The notes beneath the pieces are model-generated. The model did no database searches and had not been told where the DNA came from. It saw nothing but the letters and a program-made list of their open reading frames with translations. A stretch of DNA of 64,000 nucleotides, taken from positions 124,001 to 188,000 of the forward strand of contig JAHBVU010000004.1 in the NCBI GenBank assembly GCA_019637315.1. Reading direction: 5' to 3'. Origin of the DNA: Gemmatimonadales bacterium. GTDB lineage: Bacteria; Gemmatimonadota; Gemmatimonadetes; Gemmatimonadales; GWC2-71-9. The position numbers and the translations under genes are program-made. Shown one piece after another: positions 35,372-44,373 of this stretch (the stretch's first letter is position 1; each line of letters starts with the position of its first letter).

Positions 35372-35597
35372 CGAAGGTCCACCTTTCGTCCGTAACGGGT
35401 CGTCTCGGAGATTCGGGGAGGCCGCGCGGCATGGATGCCGACCGGATCCAATGCTAGCATTGATTCGGACTCGACATAACCCGGCCACACTTGTGGCGTA
35501 TTTTCAATCACCGTAAGGGATTCGTCCTGCCTGTCCTCGCCATACCAAGGGTGACGGGACGGCCTGATCCGATCGCACACCCTCAGGGGAGGCCGGC

Positions 35598-37715
35598 ATG
35601 CGCCGTCTGAAGTTCGTTGCTCTCGCACTTGCCGCCTGGTGCGGAGTAGATGCCGCCACGATCGCCGCGCAGACGTCGGCGCCCAAGCCGGAGATTATTC
35701 GCACCGGGTACGGCGTCCCTCACATCTACGCCGACAATCTCTGGGCCGCCGGCTACGGACTCGGCTGGGTCCAGGCCGAAGACTACGGCGCCCGGGTCAT
35801 TCACGGTCTGGTAAGCGGCCGGGGTCAGATGGGCCGAGTCTTCGGGCGCGACAGCATGGAGGGGGACTTCTCGCGTCGAACCGTCTATGCGGAGGCACAG
35901 CGGCGCTGGGCCAGCCTCGAAGTCGACACCCGCGACGTATATGACGGCTTTGCCGCCGCCATCAACGACTTCATCCGCGCAAACCAGGGCCGGTTTCATC
36001 CGGACATTGCTCCGAACTTCGTCGGCTGGGACGTTCTGGCGCGGGAGATGAGCCCGGTCAACCTGGCCCCCGCCCGGCGCCTGGCGCAGCGAGCCCTTGG
36101 CAGACCGGCCGTGAGTGCCGCGCCAGATGCCCCCCCGGGCGACTGGGAGGGCCCGACGGACGGCTCAAACGCCTGGGCCGTGGCGCCAAGCCGGACCGCA
36201 TCCGGGCGGGCTATTCTGATGCGCAATCCGCACCTGGCCTGGACGGCGGGCTACTACGAGGCCCACGTCGTGGTGCCAGGTCGATTCGACTTCTACGGCG
36301 ACTTTCGGATCGGCAGCCCGTTCGGCGTGGTCGGCGGCTTCAACCGCAACCTGGGCTGGTCGACCACCAACAACAACGTCGACACCGATGAAGTCTACGC
36401 CGTCCCGCTCGCGCCGGATCTGGTCGATCACATTCTGATCGACGGCCGCCCCATGCCACTCGAGCCGGTCGCGGTCACCGTCGAGTACCGTAACGGGCCG
36501 AGTTATTCCTCCGAAACCCGACAGACCTGGCTCTCGCCGTTCGGGCCGGTGGTGGAGCGGGCGGACGGTCAGGCCTTCATTCTCAAGTCGTCTGGCGCCG
36601 GCGAACATCGTGGCGGTGAGCAGTTCCTTCGGATGATGCACGCCCGGACCGTGGCGGAATGGGAGGCGGCACTCGCAATGCGGGCTCGCGCCAACTCAAA
36701 CTTTACGTATGCGGACCGAGCGGGCAACATTCTCTACGTCTGGAACGGCTCACTCCCGGCCCTGCCCCATCCATCCGGCGGCGACTCGACGGTGGTTCGG
36801 GTTCAATCGACGAAAGAGATCTGGTCCCGCATCGTGCCGTACGATTCGCTGCCCCGGGTCAAGAATCCGCCGGGTGGATACGTGCATCAGGAGAACTCGT
36901 CGCCGCATTTCACCAATCTGCTGGCGCCGCTCGATCCGGCCCACTATCCGCCCAACATCGAGGCGCCCAGCCTGAGCCTGCGGAGCCAGCTCGGTGCCGA
37001 CCTGATCGGGAAACCCGGCCGAAAGCTGACGCTGGAAGGGGTTCTCGACCTCAAGAACAGCTACCGGATGCTGCTCGCCGAGCGGATCAAGCCCGATCTG
37101 CTGCGCGCCGCGGCGTCGGCTTCGAACGGCAAGGTGCGTGAAGCCACGACGCTACTGGAGCAGTGGGACAACACCACCGGACCCGAAACCCGAGGCGGCG
37201 TCTTGTTCGAGATGTGGTGGCGGCTCTACTCGCGGGCCAATCGCCAGCCGTTTGCCACCCCGTGGGCCATTACCGAACCGACGACGACACCGCGCGGCCT
37301 GGCCAACCCGACCGGCGCGGTCGAGGCGCTGGTGCTGGCCATCGACTCCGTCACGGCGCGCTGGGGCCGAATCGACGTGCCGTGGGGGGAGGTCCACCGG
37401 GTCCGGATTGCCGGTCACGACGTCCCGGTCGGCGGTTGTCTTGGCGCAATGGGCTGTTTCCGGACGCTGGCCTTCCAGGACGACCCTGACGGCAAGCGCC
37501 GGGTATCCGGCGGCGACGGCTGGATCATCGCGGTCGAGTTCGGGAACACGCCGCGGGCCTACTCGGTGCTGGCGTACGGCCAGAGCAACGACCCGTCGTC
37601 TCCCTACTACGGCGATCAGGCTCCGATGTTTGCACGCGGCGAGTTCAAGCCGATTGCGTACACCCGGGCGGATGTCGAGAAGCAGGCGGTCCGGCGCTAC
37701 CGCCCGGGCCAGTAG
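35598..37715 (+). CDS. Penicillin acylase family Ntn-hydrolase
   Basis: The 705-residue precursor has a signal peptide (MRRLKFVALALAAWCGVDAATIAAQ), a small N-terminal chain (RTGYGVPHIYADNLWAAGYGLGWVQAEDY) and a linker. The new N-terminal nucleophile is Ser190 in TDGSNAWAVAPSRTASG, followed by NPHLAW. This is the order in penicillin G acylase and acyl-homoserine-lactone acylases, which mature by autocatalytic cleavage before the Ser in the periplasm. The overall size fits the AHL-acylase/aculeacin-A-acylase branch. The acyl substrate is not predictable. A small conserved-looking gene follows 27 bp later. Confidence 0.88.
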   Translation: MRRLKFVALALAAWCGVDAATIAAQTSAPKPEIIRTGYGVPHIYADNLWAAGYGLGWVQAEDYGARVIHGLVSGRGQMGRVFGRDSMEGDFSRRTVYAEAQRRWASLEVDTRDVYDGFAAAINDFIRANQGRFHPDIAPNFVGWDVLAREMSPVNLAPARRLAQRALGRPAVSAAPDAPPGDWEGPTDGSNAWAVAPSRTASGRAILMRNPHLAWTAGYYEAHVVVPGRFDFYGDFRIGSPFGVVGGFNRNLGWSTTNNNVDTDEVYAVPLAPDLVDHILIDGRPMPLEPVAVTVEYRNGPSYSSETRQTWLSPFGPVVERADGQAFILKSSGAGEHRGGEQFLRMMHARTVAEWEAALAMRARANSNFTYADRAGNILYVWNGSLPALPHPSGGDSTVVRVQSTKEIWSRIVPYDSLPRVKNPPGGYVHQENSSPHFTNLLAPLDPAHYPPNIEAPSLSLRSQLGADLIGKPGRKLTLEGVLDLKNSYRMLLAERIKPDLLRAAASASNGKVREATTLLEQWDNTTGPETRGGVLFEMWWRLYSRANRQPFATPWAITEPTTTPRGLANPTGAVEALVLAIDSVTARWGRIDVPWGEVHRVRIAGHDVPVGGCLGAMGCFRTLAFQDDPDGKRRVSGGDGWIIAVEFGNTPRAYSVLAYGQSNDPSSPYYGDQAPMFARGEFKPIAYTRADVEKQAVRRYRPGQ

Positions 37716-37742
37716 CTCCGCAGCAACGGGAACGGCGATCTG

Positions 37743-38033
37743 ATGTCACGAGCCTTTGTCAAAGAAGACAACGATGGGGCCGCCCCACGTTACTCGCTGC
37801 CGGCCCCTGACGACCCGACCTACCCGATCGCGGCTGCCCGCGCGCTGCTGGCCGGCGCCAACGCCGGCGATACGGGCAGCGCAGAGGCCGCCACCGGGTA
37901 CCTCTGGGGCGACCCGCGCCTGGTCGACGAGTTCCGCCAGCTGCGCCTGGAAGCCATCGAACGCCGCGACGACCGCGCCGAGACCCTGACCGAGCGTTAC
38001 CTGCGCGTGGCCGGGATTACCATCGAGGACTGA
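37743..38033 (+). CDS. Small hypothetical protein
   Basis: I do not recognise this 96-residue acidic protein. It has no signal peptide or membrane segment. The order is a charged N-terminus with RYSLPAPDDPTYPIAAARALLAGA, then TGSAEAATGYLWGDPRLVDEFRQ and a helical end with two Arg/Asp-rich stretches (RRDDRAETLTERYLRV). Codon use matches its neighbours and the start (ATG at 37743) has purines upstream. It is probably cotranscribed with the acylase, and element C of the palindromic repeat family begins 24 bp after its stop. Confidence 0.6.
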   Translation: MSRAFVKEDNDGAAPRYSLPAPDDPTYPIAAARALLAGANAGDTGSAEAATGYLWGDPRLVDEFRQLRLEAIERRDDRAETLTERYLRVAGITIED

Positions 38034-38057
38034 CCGGCAGAGGTTGGGCTGCTGTCG

Positions 38058-38188
38058 GGGGAGGGACGAGGAGCCTCGGGCGGAGGCGCTGCCAGCGCGT
38101 CAGTCGCACGGTACCCGGTCTGTGATCTTACCGGTCGAGTGCGACTGCAGCGCCAGGCGCCTCCGCCCGAGGCTCCTCGTCCCTCCCC
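38058..38188. repeat. Variable-arm palindromic element, copy C
   Basis: Two 32-nt arms (38058-38089 and 38157-38188) are perfect inverted repeats. The 67-bp interior begins GCCAGCGCGTCAGTCGC and ends GCGACTGCAGCGCCA, close to the interiors of copies A and B near 56.2 kb, although the arms themselves are unrelated in sequence. It lies between convergent genes, 19 bp from the stop of an M14 peptidase gene. It may work as an RNA hairpin at transcript ends, or be a mobile palindrome. Confidence 0.85.
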
Positions 38189-38207
38189 GGACCCCGAACT
38201 CCGCGTA

Positions 38208-40073
38208 TCAGGGCAGTTCGACCTTGGACTCAACCACCCCGCCGCGCGTGCTGAGCAACCGCACGACCAGCGACCGATCCGCGGACTCGGCGCCGGCTTT
38301 GATCCGGAGCCTGATCGTCCTGGTCTCGTTGCCGCCCAGCCAGAACTCCGGCCCCGTGCCCACCGCTCGGCTCGTGCTCCCCTTGGCAAACTCGGCGACG
38401 ATCCGATCCGGCCGCACGATCTTGACCTTCTTGGCCTGCTCGAGAGCCGTCGGCAATCGACCGGAGTTGCGAACGGTCACGGTCAGTTCGTGGGTCGCCG
38501 AGTCGGCGGCGGCACGGGTCAGGCGGGCGGCCTTGACCGAAGCTATCGAGAGCTGCGGTAGCGACTTGGCCATGTAAAGATTGAACATCGCCTGCTTGCG
38601 GGCCCATTCCTCCAGCACTTCCGGCGGACCGTTCTGCGAGAAGAACTTGGGATTGAAGCCGCCGATCTCGACCTTGCCCAGCTGGGGATGATCGAACGGC
38701 GTCCAGGGCTTGAAGCAGCTTCCGCTGAAGCGCTCGTCGCACCAGCGGAGCACCTCCCACTCGTCGATCTCACCGTCGCCGTCGTAATCCTTCTCGCGGC
38801 CGCCATGCCAGATCTCGTCGCCATACCAGACGGCTCCGTAGCCGGCATAACCCCAGTCCGGGCCGTGGCCGAACAGCGGCGTGGGACGAGTCGAGTCGCC
38901 CGTCACTGGGTTGACGGCACGACGAGTGGCGTAGGTCCGGTAGACGTCACCGGCCCACGGGTAGCCCGTAAAGGTGAGGCCGGCGGAGTCCATATGGTGA
39001 TAGATGGCGAGATCGGCCGGCATGATGCATTCGGTTTCTTCGCAGACCGACGGCCCGCGCAGGTGCATCGGCACCGCCGTGTCCATCGAGTTGACCACAC
39101 CAACGTGCGGGTGGCGCAGCAACCAGAGCACGAGTGAGCGCGTCTCGGGCTCGGACAGCGGATGCTCGCCTGCACCGAACTGGGTCCAGCCGCGGCCGGT
39201 CAGGTCGCCGCCCGGCTCCGGCCGCCAGTTCTGCGGATAATTGCGATGGAGGTCGAGCCCGCCGATGCCATCTTCGTTGTAACGGCCGTCGCCGTCGTTG
39301 TCGATGCCCTCGCTCCAGACCTTCCAGTCGCCTGTCCCGTCGCGCACTCGCTTCATGCTGCGACCGCTGGGATCTTTCGGATCCTGGATGTGGTCGCCCT
39401 TCCCCGTCCCGACCTGCTGGCGCATCTGGCGGATGTAGCCGTCACCGTCGAGATCCTCACCCGGATCTTCATCGAGCAGGCCGTCTCCGTCGGTGTCATG
39501 CGGCCGCACACTGCTGCGGTTGGTCTGCGCGGTGAGCCGGTAGAGATCCGATCCATCCGGGTTGTTGAGTGGCCGAACATAGATGGCCTTCTGATCGAGC
39601 AAGGTCGTAATCTCGGCATCCTTGCCGTAGTTCTCGAGCAGGTACCAGGCAAGGTAGAGCGCCGACTCGGTGCTCGAGATCTCACCCGAGTGCCGGCCAG
39701 CATCGAACAATGCGGCAGGCTTGTCGGTATGCTTGCCGGTCTTCTTGTTTGTCAGGGTGAGTTGCCAGAGGGTCCGGCCGCCGAAGCTCTTGCCCACCTC
39801 GTAGAGGTCGACGAGATCCGGATACCGTTTGGCCCATTGGTGCATCCACCACTCCACCTCAGCCGAGGTGTGGTAGTGTTGGAAATCCATCTGTCCCTCG
39901 ACCAGCGGCCTGACCTCGGGATAGTGGGTCAGCGGAAAGATGCTCGGGCCGTGACGCAGCCCCGGCACGACGAGAACTTTGGGCGTCGAGTCTCGGGGGG
40001 CTGCTGCCTGAGCCACGAGCGGCAGCGCAATGACGAAGGGCAACGCCACGAAAGCGAGGGCGCGAAAGAGCAT
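38208..40073 (-). CDS. Secreted M14 zinc carboxypeptidase with calcium-loop insertions
   Basis: The 621-residue protein has a signal peptide (MLFRALAFVALPFVIALPLVAQA). The M14 domain shows the zinc ligands HxxE in DAGRHSGEISS, the NPDG turn (RPLNNPDGSD) and, further on, LHRNYPQNW. Several DxDxDG loops are inserted (DTDGDGLLDED, DLDGDGYI, DNDGDGRYNED, DGDGEIDEWE), resembling calcium-binding EF-hand/dockerin loops, so the enzyme may be calcium-stabilised. The C-terminal 100 residues look like a beta-sandwich. I start at the ATG at 40073; a GTG four codons earlier (40085) is an alternative. It is divergent from the membrane protein at 40243. Confidence 0.85.
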   Translation of the reverse strand: MLFRALAFVALPFVIALPLVAQAAAPRDSTPKVLVVPGLRHGPSIFPLTHYPEVRPLVEGQMDFQHYHTSAEVEWWMHQWAKRYPDLVDLYEVGKSFGGRTLWQLTLTNKKTGKHTDKPAALFDAGRHSGEISSTESALYLAWYLLENYGKDAEITTLLDQKAIYVRPLNNPDGSDLYRLTAQTNRSSVRPHDTDGDGLLDEDPGEDLDGDGYIRQMRQQVGTGKGDHIQDPKDPSGRSMKRVRDGTGDWKVWSEGIDNDGDGRYNEDGIGGLDLHRNYPQNWRPEPGGDLTGRGWTQFGAGEHPLSEPETRSLVLWLLRHPHVGVVNSMDTAVPMHLRGPSVCEETECIMPADLAIYHHMDSAGLTFTGYPWAGDVYRTYATRRAVNPVTGDSTRPTPLFGHGPDWGYAGYGAVWYGDEIWHGGREKDYDGDGEIDEWEVLRWCDERFSGSCFKPWTPFDHPQLGKVEIGGFNPKFFSQNGPPEVLEEWARKQAMFNLYMAKSLPQLSIASVKAARLTRAAADSATHELTVTVRNSGRLPTALEQAKKVKIVRPDRIVAEFAKGSTSRAVGTGPEFWLGGNETRTIRLRIKAGAESADRSLVVRLLSTRGGVVESKVELP

Positions 40074-40124
40074 GGATACCGGCACGGGAGGGGTGAGGAA
40101 CTAAGATACCACCGATGGCCGGGC

Positions 40125-40148
40125 GATCATCGGTTCGAGCCGATGATC
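40125..40148. promoter_or_regulatory. Inverted repeat in a divergent promoter region
   Basis: GATCATCGG (40125-40133) and CCGATGATC (40140-40148) form a perfect 9-bp inverted repeat around TTCGAG, between the divergent M14 peptidase and membrane protein genes. It could be an operator for a dimeric regulator; no regulator gene is adjacent. Confidence 0.45.
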
Positions 40149-40242
40149 TCGACCACTGCGCGACACCGCGTTAGCATTGTCTTGAGCGTGGTGATGCGGG
40201 GAGCGCTGGTGCGCAGTTCCGATTCCGGCCATTGGAGGCGGC

Positions 40243-40632
40243 ATGACTGAGGACGCAGGGAAGCACGCCGGGCCTGGCGGTACATCCGGTGGATTGGGTG
40301 AGTTCTTCCTGGGTCTGGCCCTCGTCGTCGGGGGCGGCTACTTGGTGCTCAATCAAGTCACTGTGCACACGGGGGTCTGGCAGATCTGGGGCTACAGCGG
40401 CTTCGGCCTGTCGCTGATTCCGCTCCTCGCCGGAATCGGTATCCTCTTCTTCAACGGCCGGTCGCCCGGGGGCTGGCTGCTGACGGCCGGCGGCGCGCTG
40501 ATCATCCTGCTCGGCATCATCGTCAACCTGCGCATCTTCTTTCAGCCGACCTCTCTCTTCAACACGCTCCTGATGCTCGGAGCACTCGCAGCGGGCCTCG
40601 GGCTGATTGCCCGGTCGCTGCGGAGCCACTGA
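40243..40632 (+). CDS. Small integral membrane protein
   Basis: The 129-residue protein has four hydrophobic segments after a Gly-rich N-terminus: FFLGLALVVGGGYLVLNQV, YSGFGLSLIPLLAGIGILFF, GWLLTAGGALIILLGIIVNL and TLLMLGALAAGLGLIARSL. No active-site residues or family signature are evident. An SD-like GGAGG lies six to seven bases before the ATG at 40243. It is followed 12 bp later by the DUF433 gene, so the two are probably cotranscribed. Confidence 0.7.
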   Translation: MTEDAGKHAGPGGTSGGLGEFFLGLALVVGGGYLVLNQVTVHTGVWQIWGYSGFGLSLIPLLAGIGILFFNGRSPGGWLLTAGGALIILLGIIVNLRIFFQPTSLFNTLLMLGALAAGLGLIARSLRSH

Positions 40633-40644
40633 CGGCAGCCCGCC

Positions 40645-41121
40645 ATGCGCGCCGTCCACCAGGTGGTGAGCCGCGCGCCTGACGTTCGCCGAGGCGCGCC
40701 CGTGTTTGCGGGCACCAGGATCCCGATTCAGCAGTTGATCGACCACCTCGACCGGGGCGGAACCCTGGAAGCGTTCCACGAACGCTATCGCCAGTTGCCG
40801 CTCGACCTGCTGGCGGCCGCCTGCGCCCTTGGGCTCGAGCTCCTGGTCGGCACCGTGCCGATCGAGCCAGTGGTACCGCAGGGGTCGCTGCTGCCGCGCG
40901 CCGACGAGGGCGGAGTCGTCCTCAATGCCGACGAGCTGCGCGCCGATCAGGTCGTTGGCCGGCAGGTACGCTGTCCGGCCTGCCGCCAGCTCGTCTTCAA
41001 GTCATGGCCGGAAGGATGGGACGGCCACGCTGCGACGCGCTGCCGTGGTCTCACTGGACGGCAGCCGGGCAGCCGCAAAGCGGAGTTCAAGCGCCGCTTC
41101 GGCCACCTCTTCCGGTCCTGA
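40645..41121 (+). CDS. DUF433 domain protein with C-terminal Cys/His domain
   Basis: The 158-residue protein has two parts. Residues about 5-60 are DUF433 (APVFAGTRIPIQQLIDHLDRGG, then a helix-turn-helix-like end), a domain related to antitoxin-like VapB proteins. Residues about 108-158 contain CPACRQ...WPEGWDGHAATRC...RKAEFKRRFGHLF, with Cys-Cys-His-Cys spacing that could bind zinc. No toxin gene (PIN-like) is next to it, so it is not obviously half of a toxin-antitoxin pair. It may be a DNA-binding regulator. It is 39 bp upstream of the GTG-started repeat protein. Confidence 0.7.
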   Translation: MRAVHQVVSRAPDVRRGAPVFAGTRIPIQQLIDHLDRGGTLEAFHERYRQLPLDLLAAACALGLELLVGTVPIEPVVPQGSLLPRADEGGVVLNADELRADQVVGRQVRCPACRQLVFKSWPEGWDGHAATRCRGLTGRQPGSRKAEFKRRFGHLFRS

Positions 41122-41160
41122 CGGACGGACCGGAACGACGCAACTGAAGGAGGAGCGCGG

Positions 41161-42831
41161 GTGGGGTTTACCTGGGTTGCCGTACTGTTTCTGTGGCAGG
41201 AGCCGATCGACCTTCGCCGGGTCGTGGAGCCTGGCCCGACGGCTGCCGAGCGACGAGGGGTAGCAGCTCAGGCGTCCTTCGAGCGCGAGCGACGGTTTCG
41301 TTTGCCGGCTACGGGTGGCGGCGGCGGACGCTGCGACGAGCGGATCGGTCGATTCTGCTACTGGTACGACGACCGTGACACCACCCTCCCTTCCGAACCG
41401 CTCTCCTTGCTCGACCTCCGCATGCGGTTGTTGGGCACACTGCGTGAGGCCGCTGCCGAGGAGCCGGAGAGCGCCTGGCTGACGGGTCAACTAGTGCGGT
41501 ATCTCGTCGAGCACGGAGAGCGTGATTCCGCCGTGGTGGCGGCATCGCGTTGCGGTGCCAGCATCTGGTGGTGTGAAGCCGTCCTCGGCTTCGCGCTTCA
41601 TGCCGACGAGCGCGACGAGGAGGCCGACACCGCCTTCCGCCGGGCCACCCGCGCCATGCCCGACTCGCTCCGCTGCGCCTGGACCGACTGGACCCGGATC
41701 CTCGAGCCCGGGCTGGCCAACCGCTACGGGGCGCTCGACTGTGCTGCCCGCCTCGAACTCAGCGACACTGTCCTCTGGCTGGCCAAACCGCTGCTGAGCC
41801 GTCCCGGCAATGTGATCCGCTCGGAACTCCTGTCTCGGCGGGTCGTTGCCGCGTTAGGCAACGTCAGCCGGTCGCCGTACGCGATATCCTGGGGCCGCGA
41901 CATGGAGGAGCTGGTCCTTCGTTATGGCTGGTCGCGCCGGTTCTCGGTGGTCGACCATCGCTCCTGGTCGCTCGAGGGCCCGTCGGTGGTGGGACACCAG
42001 CGGGCACCGGCGTACCCGTTCCTTCCGGACCTGGCGCACCCCGACGATGGCGCTCCCTGGGTCGACCTCCTGGGGGCGGATCGACCGCGGGCGCGCTTCA
42101 GCCCTGGGTATATCGACCGATTCGAATCAACCGACGCCTTTCAGCTGGCGCGGTTTCCGCGAGGCGATTCATCCATCGTCGTCGGCGCCATCGACCCCGG
42201 GAGCCGTTTCGGCCGGGACAGTCGGTACGACGTTGCGCTGGCGGCCGGCGCCGGCCCCGAAAACGTCGCGGTAGAGCGCCATGACTCGACGGCCCGGCTG
42301 GCCGGTCTCCAGGTTGCGGTCGCGGGTGAGGTGCTCGCCGCCAGCGTCGAACTCTCCGCCGTCGGCGGGCGCCAGTTTCTCAGGGGTCGCGAGTACTATG
42401 CCCCGATCGATCGCGAGGCGCCGATCGTGCTGTCTGATCTGCTGCTTTTTGTGCCGGGTGATGGTCTGCCGTCGACCCTGCATGATGCGGCAGCCCTCGC
42501 GCTGCCCAGTAATCGTATCTCGCGCGGGACGCCGGTCGGGATCTACTGGGAGACGACGGGCGGCGCCGGCGACTCGACCGTCGTGGCCGTCTCCGTGGCG
42601 CCGGCCCGACGCGGCCTGCTCGGCCGGCTCGCCCGAGGGCTCAGCGTGGTCCGGAGGGATGCGCCCATCACGCTCGAGTGGACCGTCACAACCTCCCGTG
42701 CTGCCGCCACGGGACGTGCCTTCGAACTCGACCTCGAGCGACTCGCTCCCGGCCGCTATCACATCGTCCTCGAGGTCCAGGCTGGCGGTGCGTCGGCCAC
42801 GGTGGACCGGGACATCCGACTGACCAACTGA
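41161..42831 (+). CDS. Large protein with TPR-like N-terminal half, unknown function
   Basis: The 556-residue protein starts at a GTG (41161) with AAGGAGGAG upstream, a strong ribosome site that fixes the start. A short hydrophobic N-terminus (FTWVAVLFLW) may be a signal. Residues about 80-190 have a tetratricopeptide feel (AWLTGQLVRYLVEHGERDSAV; ALHADERDEEADTAFRRATRAMP). The second half contains strand-rich stretches such as AGLQVAVAGEVLAASVEL and ends RYHIVLEVQAGG, like the beta-sandwich of proteins that carry GWxTD-type domains. I do not assign a function. Confidence 0.65.
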   Translation: MGFTWVAVLFLWQEPIDLRRVVEPGPTAAERRGVAAQASFERERRFRLPATGGGGGRCDERIGRFCYWYDDRDTTLPSEPLSLLDLRMRLLGTLREAAAEEPESAWLTGQLVRYLVEHGERDSAVVAASRCGASIWWCEAVLGFALHADERDEEADTAFRRATRAMPDSLRCAWTDWTRILEPGLANRYGALDCAARLELSDTVLWLAKPLLSRPGNVIRSELLSRRVVAALGNVSRSPYAISWGRDMEELVLRYGWSRRFSVVDHRSWSLEGPSVVGHQRAPAYPFLPDLAHPDDGAPWVDLLGADRPRARFSPGYIDRFESTDAFQLARFPRGDSSIVVGAIDPGSRFGRDSRYDVALAAGAGPENVAVERHDSTARLAGLQVAVAGEVLAASVELSAVGGRQFLRGREYYAPIDREAPIVLSDLLLFVPGDGLPSTLHDAAALALPSNRISRGTPVGIYWETTGGAGDSTVVAVSVAPARRGLLGRLARGLSVVRRDAPITLEWTVTTSRAAATGRAFELDLERLAPGRYHIVLEVQAGGASATVDRDIRLTN

Positions 42832-42951
42832 AACGTGCGCCGCAGCGGGGCCGCCACCCTAACGCTGGCCGCCCAGGATGATATCTTGCATCAGCGGCAA
42901 GCCCTCGTATCCTGTCTTACCTCAACCTTCGCCTGTTGTCCTGGAGTCACC

Positions 42952-44373
42952 GTGGCCTCGAAATCGCTTGGAATTGCTGCACTGTTGCTGCTGACGGTTG
43001 CCACAGCCTCCATGGCTCAGCTGCCAGCCGACACCGTCACACAGGTCGATCGCATCTTTACCGCGATGAATCGGACCGACACGCCCGGGTGCGTCCTCGG
43101 TGTCGATCGCGATGGGCGCGAGCTCTACCGCAAGGGCTACGGCATGGCGAGTATCGAATTGGGGGCGCCCCTCACGCCGTTGTCGGTTCTCGAATCCGGC
43201 TCGGTCGCGAAGCAGTTTACTGCCGCCGTGATCGTAAAGCTCGCCGTCGAGGGCAAACTCGACCTCGACGATCCGGTCCGAAAGTACATTCCCGAACTGC
43301 CGGATTACGGCGCACCGGTCACGGTGCGCATGCTGATACATCACACCAGCGGGATCCGCGACATGTGGACTCTGTTCAACCTGTCGGGCGAAACAGTTGG
43401 TGAGAACCTGTTCACGATGGATCGTTCGCTGGCGATGGTCTACCGCCAGCGTGAGCTCAACTTCCCGCCGAACTCCCAGTTCCTCTACAGCAACTCCGGC
43501 TATCTCCTGCTGGCCGAGCTGGTCGAGCGGGTCACCGGGCGAAGCTTGGATGAGTACTCGACCAAGGAGATCTTCCAGCCCCTGGGCATGACACGCACCC
43601 GTTGGCGCAGCGACTGGAATCGAGTCGTTGCCGGCCGGGCTGGAGCGTACGAACCGAGCAGTGACGGGTTCGCCATCGCCGCGCCGTTCATGCACGTGTA
43701 CGGAGCCGGCGGTCTGCTGACCACGGTCGGCGATCTGCTGATCTGGAATCGCGAACTCGATCGCGGCAGCCTTGCCGGGCCACGGTGGATCGAAGCGATG
43801 CATGCGAAGCAGCGGCTGACCACCGGCGCGGAAATCGACTACGCCTCGGGCATCATGATCGGCACCCATCGCGGTCAGCGGGAAGTCCAGCATAGCGGGG
43901 CAACTGGCGGGTATCGGACCTTCCTGGCGCGCTACCCCGACCGAGGCCTGTCGGTCGCGGTACTCTGCAATGTTGCCAACGCCAACCCTGTCGGGCTCGG
44001 TCGGCAGGTGGCCGGATTGTTGCTCCGGCTTCCCGAGGGAACCGCCCAGGCGCAGCAGGGGGGTGGTCCTGGTCAGGGCAGAGGTGCCGCGACGTCCGAA
44101 GCACGTTTCACCACGCCGCTCGCCGCGTTTGCCGGCTCATACTACAGCGATGAGCTCGACGTGACCTACGTCGTCAGCGTGGACGATTCGGTACTTGCTG
44201 TGCAGGTCCGGGGTGGCCCGAAGGCGAGGTTGACCCGGTCGTCTGATGATTCGTTTGCGCGCAGTGGGACGGGCTCGCTTCGCTTTACCAAGGGCAGGAA
44301 CGGCCGAGTCGATGGCTTCGTGATGTCGGCTGGTCGGGTACAGAATCTCAAGTTCATCAAGAGGACCTCATGA
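42952..44373 (+). CDS. Beta-lactamase family serine hydrolase (class C/PBP4b type)
   Basis: The GTG at 42952 (with GGAG upstream) starts a signal peptide (VASKSLGIAALLLLTVATASMAQ). The mature 450 residues carry SVAK (SxxK nucleophile), YSN in FLYSNSGYLL and HSGATGG (in place of KTG), the triad of class C beta-lactamase/esterase-fold hydrolases. A C-terminal lipocalin-like strand region (about 390-473) is common in this group. The function may be peptidase or esterase; true beta-lactam hydrolysis is unproven. It overlaps the following DinB gene as ATGA. Candidate promoter hexamers TTGCAT (42886-42891) and TATCCT (42908-42913) have a 16-bp spacer. Confidence 0.85.
   Translation: MASKSLGIAALLLLTVATASMAQLPADTVTQVDRIFTAMNRTDTPGCVLGVDRDGRELYRKGYGMASIELGAPLTPLSVLESGSVAKQFTAAVIVKLAVEGKLDLDDPVRKYIPELPDYGAPVTVRMLIHHTSGIRDMWTLFNLSGETVGENLFTMDRSLAMVYRQRELNFPPNSQFLYSNSGYLLLAELVERVTGRSLDEYSTKEIFQPLGMTRTRWRSDWNRVVAGRAGAYEPSSDGFAIAAPFMHVYGAGGLLTTVGDLLIWNRELDRGSLAGPRWIEAMHAKQRLTTGAEIDYASGIMIGTHRGQREVQHSGATGGYRTFLARYPDRGLSVAVLCNVANANPVGLGRQVAGLLLRLPEGTAQAQQGGGPGQGRGAATSEARFTTPLAAFAGSYYSDELDVTYVVSVDDSVLAVQVRGGPKARLTRSSDDSFARSGTGSLRFTKGRNGRVDGFVMSAGRVQNLKFIKRTS

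Noticed and set aside
38058-38188. Integron attC site or CRISPR repeat
   Set aside because: The conserved ends do not match the attC core (GTTRRRY/RYYYAAC), there is no integrase, and there are no regularly spaced direct repeats.
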